Below are positions 56,660-64,000 of a stretch of 64,000 nt of DNA, one piece after another. Numbering within the stretch: position 1 is the first letter of the stretch; each line of letters begins with the position of its first letter. Source of the DNA: Paramyrothecium sp. XJ0827 (lineage: Eukaryota; Ascomycota; Sordariomycetes; Hypocreales; Stachybotryaceae); contig JAJFPB010000007.1 in the NCBI GenBank assembly GCA_020881915.1, positions 1,364,001 through 1,428,000 of the forward strand, read 5' to 3'. A program made the position numbers and the translations under genes. Under the pieces are notes generated by a model, which had not been told where the DNA came from, ran no database searches, and was given only the letters and a program-made list of their open reading frames with translations.

Positions 56660-57871
56660 ATGCACTATATCAAGCTTCTGCGCTTCCCGAAGCTCTCTGC
56701 TTCGGGAAACAAACTGCAGGTGGAGCTCCTGATCACAATCACCACGGATCTTGGCGACTCTTACCTGTGTCCAGTTGAGCCTCTGAACCTGACAGTATCC
56801 CTCTACGAGACCTCTTCACAAGGCGATGCTCCTAAACTACTTGCAGACCTAGGAAAGCTGTCATGGCGTCCCGGCATGCGCATCCTCAAACCAACACTCG
56901 TAATTCCTAGGACGGTACAGAAAGCCATCGCAGCAAAGAGCAAGGTACACCTATGTGTCAGGCCGGAAGAGGCTCGCTCGGCGGAAATGGTGCGACACAT
57001 TCTCGCCTCGTCATCACCAGATGCCACCGGCCCGGCAGCGGAAGGGCTGATTGCGCCAGCCTGGATTGCTCTCAATCCTAGCCCTGCTGATACGGACGTG
57101 GTCATCAGAAAGTTCTGTCTGGACAGTGATCCTGAGCAGACACAGTGGATAGAGTTCGACGAAGAGATTGGGGACAGCATCGCTCGACATATCTGGGACG
57201 GTGGTGTCTTGTGTCTGAGTGCAATTGCCGATGGCTATGTTTCACCAAGTTCAGTGTCGGACAAACATCCTTTGATGAAAGCGATGGATGAAGCTCTGGA
57301 CAGCAAGAGGTCCCTGAACGTCTTGGAGCTTGGCTGTGGTGTGGGCTTCCTAGGCATCGGCCTCGGCGCCCTTTTCCCTCTCGGCTCCCGCCACGGCTCC
57401 GGAAACAGCACCATCCTGCTGACCGACTTGGAGGATGCTGAAGACAGGGCGCGCTCAAACATCTCTCGATTGCAGCGAACGCGGAAGAAGTTCAGTGGGA
57501 AGCCCTCTGACGTTCTTTACGAGAATCTCGACTGGATGGATGCAAAGGACGGCAAACTCGGACCCCTGGTTCAGTCCCGATCATGGGACCTTATTGTCAT
57601 CAGCGAATGCACGTACAATGCCGATACCTTGTCTGCTCTGGTCGGCACTCTCTCTGCTCTCCACAAGTTGAATGTGGCACACGCGGGCGGCAAGCAACCT
57701 ACACCTACAAAAGTGTTCATGGCTACGAAGCCACGCCACTCCTCCGAGCGGATAGTGTTTGGCATGTTGTCGAAGGAGGGCTGGACAACTCTGGCGACAC
57801 AAGCTATGCCGTTACCAGTCATTGGCGATGAACAACAATCCGTGGAGATGTACGTTTTGGAAAAAGTCTGA
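56660..57871 (+). CDS. Family-16 (METTL21/FAM86-type) protein methyltransferase
   Basis: A single exon of 403 residues from the first ATG (MHYIKLLRFPKL); the frame stays open for 39 nt upstream but without an ATG. The N-terminal half (LNLTVSLYETSS, RILKPTLVIPRT) is family-typical of fungal nicotinamide N-methyltransferase-like/lysine methyltransferase proteins. The SAM-binding motif ELGCGVGFLG sits at 223-232, followed by LLTDLEDAEDRARSNIS and a post-I motif DLIVISECTYNADTLSALVGTL, in which the family's usual (D/E)xxY reads ECTY. Family members mostly methylate lysines on non-histone proteins such as translation factors. The gene is convergent with the VIT-vWA gene, 208 nt away. Confidence 0.82.
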   Translation: MHYIKLLRFPKLSASGNKLQVELLITITTDLGDSYLCPVEPLNLTVSLYETSSQGDAPKLLADLGKLSWRPGMRILKPTLVIPRTVQKAIAAKSKVHLCVRPEEARSAEMVRHILASSSPDATGPAAEGLIAPAWIALNPSPADTDVVIRKFCLDSDPEQTQWIEFDEEIGDSIARHIWDGGVLCLSAIADGYVSPSSVSDKHPLMKAMDEALDSKRSLNVLELGCGVGFLGIGLGALFPLGSRHGSGNSTILLTDLEDAEDRARSNISRLQRTRKKFSGKPSDVLYENLDWMDAKDGKLGPLVQSRSWDLIVISECTYNADTLSALVGTLSALHKLNVAHAGGKQPTPTKVFMATKPRHSSERIVFGMLSKEGWTTLATQAMPLPVIGDEQQSVEMYVLEKV

Positions 57872-58079
57872 TCAAAACGCGATACCCTTTATTGTCCTGC
57901 AGCACAGCGCGGACAGCGGACAGCGACTCGCTTTACGATCATGATATGTATGATACCTATTGAGACGCCAGGAAACTGGACCTAAACATGGTCACATCAA
58001 CGGCGCCTCATGCCTTTTATAACCCTATTTGCAAAAGCATTGTATTGGCAATGCGACCACGCGAAAAAATGGAATCCCA

Positions 58080-61000
58080 TTAAACAGTCGGCGCTACTTC
58101 CAGCTCTGTAAAAGACGTCTGCCTCCCCTCACCTACCACAACGTCAACGGACCTGACGTCGTCCTTGATTTGCCTTATCAGCTCGTTGATATCATGGCCA
58201 AGACCAGAATCCGCAATATACCCTCTCGCCTTTCCGACCATGAGAACCCACAAATTGTGAAAAGCTTCGTATCTTTGCTCTAGCAGGGCAATCACTACAA
58301 TCGTCACCGCAATGTCAAAGGTGTCCAACTGTGTTTCCACACGCGTCACAATTTTGAGAATCGACGGGCCGAGGGTCTCTTTGATCGTCTCGTAGTCTAA
58401 CATGGCAAAGCACCCATTTGCCTTCTGATAGCCAAGCAATTTCTGTATCATTGAGTTGGCGTGTTCCGTGGCTGACGCATCATCGGTATTGTCAATGTTT
58501 GAATCCGTCTCCTTCGTTTGGCTGCTGCCTGCCCGCTTTTCTTTCCCCAGGCTTCGTCCCCTAGTTCTAGGGGGCAATTTTCTTTTCTCCCTCAGGCCGG
58601 TCGTACCGTAGGACTTCAGATGATCATATGCTTCGAACTCCCGGGTTGCTCTCCTTGCCTCCGGCTCGTAATCTTTTAAAATAGCACAGCCCATACCGTA
58701 ACTTTCACCAGTAGGCGTCAAGTAGTTTTTATATTGCTTGGAGGCGGGTATCGCAGGTAAAGCTCCTGCTGTATCCACGCAGAGCGGTGATTTCCCCCCA
58801 GGGTATCTCATTTCTTCTGACGCTTCATCAAGAGGAATTCTATCCTCTGGGCTTTCTTGATAGGAGCTACTGGCGGCGCTGGGAAGGTACAGGAGTGGCC
58901 AGTGAGATCCAGGCAATTGAAACGCCGAGGCTTTTTGGGTTCGCTGGCTATCTCGGAGACTGATATGCCGCAAGCTTCGAGGAGGTGGCCTTTCACGCGC
59001 TGGCCAACGCAAGAGCGAAACTACACCAATGTTTCGCTCATTTTGAACTTGGCCCACCATGCTTAGCTCGTCACTTGCTGAATGCTCGCCGATCATTGAA
59101 CCAGTGTTGTCCTCGTCCTTTACCTGGCCGTTCGTGTTCAAATCCCCTATCACTGCTGAATCGCAGTCCGGGCTCGTGATGGACTCACTGCCGTTGAATA
59201 TTTCCATGGATGGGTCGTTAGAAGATCGAGGTACCAATGCTAAATAGTTTCGAAGTCCTTGCGACAGTCGCAGGACATCATCTACACCTCCATCGTCCTC
59301 GACAGTATCGAGGCTATTATTGTCTGCACTGTCTGCCGAGAGTAACGGCCGCTCGATTGCGTACATGCTTGTCCATTTCGACACCAAGGACCACTTACGG
59401 CCAATGCTAATTGCTTCCTCCTCAATGGCCTGATAGGAAGTGAAATGAGATCTGTGCAGCCAACTGTCTCCCCTCTCGAGATCACTCAGCAATCCTCTAG
59501 CTGCCACCAGATGGATTGTATCGTCAGCTTTAAGAAGCTGTTTGGGCACCACTCTTTTCGTGACTTCATGTCCATTCGTGTCAACGGCACTGACAGATAT
59601 TGCCGTCAAGTCAATGCTCTCAGTCATCTGTAAGTCAAACAACATGTACACATGATTGCGTTGAAAAGGACTGAGTGCTGATGAATCCCCGGGCGTCTGC
59701 TTGTATACAGGGGCCGATTTATCACCGCGCCATTCGAGGTCGACACGAACGGATCTAAGATGCTCTTTCCTAGCTGCTCTGAGAAGCGTGACGACTCGGT
59801 CTTCCCAGAAATCTTCAGATTTTGGCGAAACTACCTCCGAGCAGCCGCCGCCAGCCCTGGCAATACCGTGAACTAGTTCATGTGAAACGGCTTTGCCTAT
59901 ACCTAGCGCGAAGAAACGTACTTTGCCTTCGCTGGCATGTCTCCAATCCCTGATATAATTAATTGTCTCTTCAGGTCGCCAGATTTGACCATCGGTGAGA
60001 AGGATGACGTCCATCACGTTGAAGTCGTAGTTCCTTGCTTGGTGAATGCCTTTGATCACTGGAAGGATCTCTGTGCCGTGCATATCCGCCTTGAACTCAT
60101 CCCGAACGTAAGCGATAGCCTCGAGCATAGTAGTATCGGTCAGAGGTCTCGATTTTGGCCACAGCGATTTGTAGTGGCCGCCGAAACACCAAATGTTGAA
60201 GGCAAGGCCTTCTGGAATGCCTTTGATGAAGAACATCATTGCTGATTTCAACCTGTCCATTTTTTTCCTCATTGAACCGGACCTATCTGCGACAAATATA
60301 ATCTCCCTATCGGTTCTGGAAGTTTCCGTCGCGATAAAATCCCCAGGTATGGTCAGCATCAGTGCCTTGTGGTTTGCAAATGTTGGATGAATCTCTAGAC
60401 AAGCTTGTGCAGCCTCTGAGCCGTCAGAGAGGTTCGTGACAATTGAAAGGACTAGATCTCGATCTAAACAGGTATGCCGATCAGCAAGCTGAACACTGGC
60501 GGCCCGTAGATTGGTTGGTCCACGATTGATCCCCTCGCGGTGTCGAATAAAGTCGTCCCAGGACTGACAGGGCGCATGCCCATCGTCTCTTTCCCAGGTT
60601 ATTACATGCGTGTCGCTTGTGATGTCTTGAATGTCTTCGGTCATCAGGATGTTCACCTCTATGCTCAGTGCCTCGCAATCTTGGTTTTCCAGTTCCATAC
60701 CATTAGGCAATGATCCATATCGAGGGGATATGAACGTGGGCATGGTGACGGTGTGAGTTTGGTGGTCAAGCGTAGATTTGTGCTTAAGGAGACATATAAA
60801 GGTAAGCTCCGCTCGCACGTTGGAATTGGCGGGGATGTTGGCCAGCGTCGTTTTGAATATCTCGCCAGTTTGTTGCTCAATTAGGCCGGCAACTTCGCCC
60901 TGATGCATGGCCTCCTCAAACCTCTGTCGGGCTTCTTTCTTCGCGTCAACTCTACCACGCACTATCCTCTCATTGCCGATGCGACAGTTGAATCCAGTCA

Positions 61001-61349
61001 CAGTTGCCTCGATAGGCAAGGGAAACTGGAAGACAGCATTCTCGATCGCTGCTGTTTCACTGTGAAACAAGTGCAAGACCGTGAACTTTGCCGTGTCATG
61101 GACAATGTCTACTTTGATCGTGGCAGAACTAGGTGACAGAAAACCGGATTTCACTGCACCTCGTATTAACTTGGGGCGATGAACAGTCGATAGATTATTT
61201 TCGACTCGTAACAGTGGGAAGTTGGGTCCTCCATCGAAATCGATCTGATTTAGACTTTCGCAACTGCCATTGCTCGCGTCTACCTGGAACTCCGGAGGGA
61301 GTGGCTCGCGGTGGTCGAACTGAATGCCTGGATACAAGTAGAACGGCAT
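58080..61349 (-). CDS. Large VIT and vWA domain protein
   Basis: A single exon of 1089 residues. The N-terminal third holds a VIT domain (about 65-195: VDIVHDTAKFTVLHLFH, FPLPIEATVTGF, GRVDAKKEARQRFEEA, GEIFKTTLANIPANSNV). Then a vWA domain begins at about 348 (EIIFVADRSGSM), with a full MIDAS motif DRSGSM at 355-360 and the later Thr/Asp in VILLTDGQIW. VIT-vWA pairs occur in inter-alpha-trypsin inhibitor heavy chains, PARP4 and many fungal proteins; vWA binds partner proteins through a metal ion. The C-terminal half is low-complexity, then helical (MIQKLLGYQKANGCFAMLDY). No signal peptide is seen, so it is probably cytoplasmic. Confidence 0.88.
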   Translation of the reverse strand: MPFYLYPGIQFDHREPLPPEFQVDASNGSCESLNQIDFDGGPNFPLLRVENNLSTVHRPKLIRGAVKSGFLSPSSATIKVDIVHDTAKFTVLHLFHSETAAIENAVFQFPLPIEATVTGFNCRIGNERIVRGRVDAKKEARQRFEEAMHQGEVAGLIEQQTGEIFKTTLANIPANSNVRAELTFICLLKHKSTLDHQTHTVTMPTFISPRYGSLPNGMELENQDCEALSIEVNILMTEDIQDITSDTHVITWERDDGHAPCQSWDDFIRHREGINRGPTNLRAASVQLADRHTCLDRDLVLSIVTNLSDGSEAAQACLEIHPTFANHKALMLTIPGDFIATETSRTDREIIFVADRSGSMRKKMDRLKSAMMFFIKGIPEGLAFNIWCFGGHYKSLWPKSRPLTDTTMLEAIAYVRDEFKADMHGTEILPVIKGIHQARNYDFNVMDVILLTDGQIWRPEETINYIRDWRHASEGKVRFFALGIGKAVSHELVHGIARAGGGCSEVVSPKSEDFWEDRVVTLLRAARKEHLRSVRVDLEWRGDKSAPVYKQTPGDSSALSPFQRNHVYMLFDLQMTESIDLTAISVSAVDTNGHEVTKRVVPKQLLKADDTIHLVAARGLLSDLERGDSWLHRSHFTSYQAIEEEAISIGRKWSLVSKWTSMYAIERPLLSADSADNNSLDTVEDDGGVDDVLRLSQGLRNYLALVPRSSNDPSMEIFNGSESITSPDCDSAVIGDLNTNGQVKDEDNTGSMIGEHSASDELSMVGQVQNERNIGVVSLLRWPARERPPPRSLRHISLRDSQRTQKASAFQLPGSHWPLLYLPSAASSSYQESPEDRIPLDEASEEMRYPGGKSPLCVDTAGALPAIPASKQYKNYLTPTGESYGMGCAILKDYEPEARRATREFEAYDHLKSYGTTGLREKRKLPPRTRGRSLGKEKRAGSSQTKETDSNIDNTDDASATEHANSMIQKLLGYQKANGCFAMLDYETIKETLGPSILKIVTRVETQLDTFDIAVTIVVIALLEQRYEAFHNLWVLMVGKARGYIADSGLGHDINELIRQIKDDVRSVDVVVGEGRQTSFTELEVAPTV

Positions 61350-61773
61350 TCTGAAACCTTAGCAAAGACTGCTTAGTGATGGTTTCGTTCGCTTGGACTG
61401 CACGATCAGGAAAGGACATGGTGGAAGCAAGAGAAGAGAAGGCCAATGGTCACACAGAGCCTCATCGAAGGGTCTGCAGCCAGGCTCGCACCGCTCATCT
61501 CCCCTCTTTCAATAAAGAGCGCCTCCAAGAGAGAACTGGAGGCTGAGCTGCTACTCAAGGGTGATTTGTTAGCCGGGCACATGTATGGGCCAATAGGCAT
61601 CATCTCCTGCGGCAGGGCTTTGCATGCATGTGAGACTGCGCAGGCAGAGGCTTAGGCATTGGTAGTCCGCGGTACTCCTGGAGATAAATGCGCTTGCTTG
61701 AAAAGCCCCTCAAATAGGCGTATTCAGCAGAACTCTCTTAGTCCAGATCCAATGCCTCCCAATTTTTCCAAGG
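61350..61773. promoter_or_regulatory. Divergent promoter region
   Basis: A compact 424-nt spacer between the VIT-vWA gene (minus) and the 552-residue gene (plus), so the two probably share regulatory DNA. No frame in it has a family signature. Confidence 0.4.
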
Positions 61774-63727
61774 ATGACATCCCCTGTCTCGATTGGTGAC
61801 GCTTTTCTCATGGCCAAACTGGCCTTGAAGATTGGCCAAGCCTTCACAAAGGGTAGAAAGTCTGCTCCAGCTGAGTTCAGAGAAGTTGAGAGTCAGCTAT
61901 ACTCATTAAGCGCGGCTCTTGACGCCCTAGGCTCTGCCCATGGATCAATTAATAGGTCAAGTTCGATGCTGGGAGCTGAAGTGAGCCTGCCGAAGCGAGT
62001 GCCATCACATCTTGCCGGCCATCAAGATGCTCTTCTCGGTATCCTGCAAAGCTGTCGGGAAGCTCTGAACCACCTCGAGGTCGTCCTTGACCGCTACCGT
62101 ATTATTGGAGAGACCGCTCCTGAAGGTGAATCCTCTTTCGCCAAGCGATGGAGCCATGCCCTGAGAACAAACTGGAGAAAAATTATATGGACGACTGAGG
62201 GTGGGGACCTTGCCGCACTCAAAACCAATTTGACTGTTTATACCAATAGCTTGAATCTTATTCTTGGCGTCATGAACAAGTAAGCTATTGGGTTTTGTAG
62301 CAACAGTAGAGCACCCTGACTACAGACTGGGCCAACACAACTCGAGCTCCCAGGGAAGCCGCTTAGAAAGCAATCTTAACAACGTGTCAGCTATGTTGTC
62401 AGAGGTTCACGAGTGGTTCGTGGATAACATAAAAAATGCAAAAAGAGCCACTGACACCAACGCCACTGCGTCATCTTCCGCATCCAAACACGATGAGGAA
62501 CCGCTTGCCGGTTTTGATTGCGAGCTCTATAAGCAACACGGCCAGCAGATGGTTCTCATTTGTCCCTCTGCTTGTCCTACACAAGAAGTATGGGACCTTG
62601 GTCACCGAACGTCCCTGAGAGACATTCAACTCTTCGCCTGCCGATGTTCCAAGAACAGTACAGATACGCCTGCACATGAGTCAGTCGTGGCGGCGTATAG
62701 ATGTAGGAACTGATAATTCTTAGCGACGCAATTTCGTGGTCAAGCTAACGATCTCTGTCTTAGTATCTCCGGACAGTTTCGCAGCACGGATTGCAGGAAA
62801 CGAAAGGTCTTGGCTTCTGTATGCACTTTGCAACAGCGTCACTGACCAGGTCAACCCGTTCGTTGTTAAGAAAGTCCCAGCAAAAGGTGTGTAACGTGTT
62901 TTATTGCCGTTAGAGTGCTGGCAGGCTAACCTTCATTACCAGCCTTGTATGACTTTGAGGAGATGTTCGTCCATTGTCTTGGTGTTTTCCAGTCGAGGCG
63001 AACCTTCTCCCATGCCACAAGAACATTTTTATCGGAAGTCTCAAAACTTGACAAGCGGGACTCAAGAGCAAATGTTCTGAATATTGTCGGGTATGTTTAT
63101 TCCTGTCAGTTGTGAGGAAGCAGATGAGCTCACGGTAAAATCTTGCAGCAACGTAGCGAACCCTCATCGAACTGTTGCCAGTATTACTTTCATCCACGGT
63201 CATGCGCGCTATCGGCGCCCCTTCGTCGAGTCAGCCCGAATACTTCATTACAGATCTATTGGCTTGGATTTTCTAATGAATGAAACGGCTCTGTCGATAA
63301 CTGCGTTTGACGAATGCGAAGAGGCGGAAATATTGATTAGCTTTGGCACGGATGCACACAGTCCCGGATCAGAAGGTATGGTGCGCTTAGCTCTCGCCTG
63401 TGAGTTTTCTGTCTATGTTCTTTCCAATATGAGACTAAGTCATGGGAAGTGAGATGGAATTCGGTCATAGAGTTTAGACCAGATGTTGATACCATTTCGC
63501 TCAACGGTTTCGACTGCACCGGACTCGACATTGATGACAGACCTGGGGCAACGACTTGTGCTACAGTTGAGCTTGTGCTCACAGATCCAGCAGGTTTGCG
63601 GACCATAACTGACGCTTTTATCCCCTTGTCTAATGAGGTGTGCAGCCGCAAGTTCCTTTCACCGCGGGCTAGAAGCGGTGCGAATGGATCTTTTCGTCGT
63701 ACGACTCCAGTACCCCAGAGCCGATGA
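61774..63727 (+). CDS. Fungal protein with STAND-type helical N-terminal region, function unknown
   Basis: Six exons fit phase throughout: 61774-62279, 62326-62702, 62764-62886, 62943-63090, 63149-63375 and 63450-63727, giving 552 residues. Two of the acceptors have CTGAC or CTAAC nearby. The first 168 residues (SIGDAFLMAKLALKIGQAF, FREVESQLYSLSAALDAL, ILQSCREALNHLEVVLDRY) are the helical N-terminal region common at the front of fungal STAND/NLR proteins and of signalling adaptors. Instead of NACHT there follows a linker and several regions I do not recognise (ERSWLLYALCNSVTDQVNPF, NVANPHRTVASITFIHGHARYR, DECEEAEILISFGTD). The last 30 residues are doubtful: a 35-nt spacer from 63638 could be a very short intron leading to another frame. 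The gene may continue toward the window edge. Confidence 0.62.
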
Positions 63728-64000
63728 GGTGACTCTTCTGAAGATGTATCTGCCCTCAACTCCTGTCCATTGTATCGTAATTTTTTCTAACCTTCATTCA
63801 GACAAGCTAGGAGCGTCCATACGCAGCGCATGCACCTCCGTGAGGCGGAAATTATCATAGTTCGATGCACCCTTACGAGCATCCTTCGACTTATTGTTCG
63901 CAGTCGACGTGGCTACTCCGTCATTAGCCAGGAGTGTATGATCCTTTGCCAAGCCCCGAAGATTCGTTGGCACAGATGGCTTACATGTTGCTAGTGACGG
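63728..64000. other. Right edge, uncertain
   Basis: Some short frames (e.g. to 63860, with LLKMYLPSTPV) could be further exons of the preceding gene or chance. The window ends before this can be decided. Confidence 0.35.

Overview
This window is nuclear DNA of a filamentous ascomycete (Pezizomycotina, most like a Sordariomycete). Reasons: short GT-AG introns of about 45-100 nt, many with CTAAC or CTGAC branch points close to the acceptor; no operons; and fungal-specific families (AA9 polysaccharide monooxygenase with CBM1, SesB-NACHT-ankyrin NLR, CarO-type rhodopsin, WSC wall protein, LaeA/UMTA-like methyltransferase). I support 17 protein genes, one of them probably broken. Exon borders were worked out by eye from splice motifs, phase and family continuity. 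There is no transcript evidence. I found no tRNA, rRNA, CRISPR array or intact transposon.

Layout. 0.3-3 kb: MGM101 (mitochondrial DNA maintenance) and a minus-strand Yop1/HVA22-type ER-shaping protein. 5.5-6.7 kb: a secreted AA9-CBM1 cellulose-active LPMO with a clear TATA box. 7.6-11.6 kb: a 1318-residue NLR-like protein (lipase/esterase, NACHT, ankyrin repeats), followed at 11.75 kb by a 28-bp-arm hairpin. 12-13.3 kb: a short-chain dehydrogenase with an in-frame TAG and a lost catalytic lysine. 13.7-18.8 kb: an EF-hand/Cys-rich protein, an Mpv17/Sym1 membrane protein and a small MetE-like methyltransferase. 19.5-23.7 kb: a DTD-type proton-pump rhodopsin and a carotenoid cleavage oxygenase, divergently transcribed from a 1.2-kb intergenic region holding a cluster of GATCGA sites. 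This is the clearest functional pair: one gene probably makes retinal (or a related apocarotenal) and the other needs retinal, probably under shared light control.

26.9-29.2 kb: a repeat-built WSC cell-surface protein with His-rich, Cys-repeat, Pro-rich and collagen-like sections and a probable GPI signal. 29-55 kb is very gene-poor. Only a UMTA-like methyltransferase (36.2 kb), a small protein with two zinc-type Cys/His patterns (38.8 kb) and a fungal 417-residue protein with a long pyrimidine-rich leader (48.3 kb) are supported, separated by gene-free stretches of about 7, 9 and 6 kb. These stretches have balanced composition, microsatellites and small direct repeats. They do not look like RIP-degraded transposons, and may be long regulatory regions, untranslated leaders or non-coding transcripts.

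55.5-64 kb: a CMP/dCMP-deaminase-fold protein, a family-16 protein methyltransferase, a large VIT-vWA protein and, divergent from it, a six-exon gene with a helical STAND-like N-terminal region. The right edge of that last model is uncertain.
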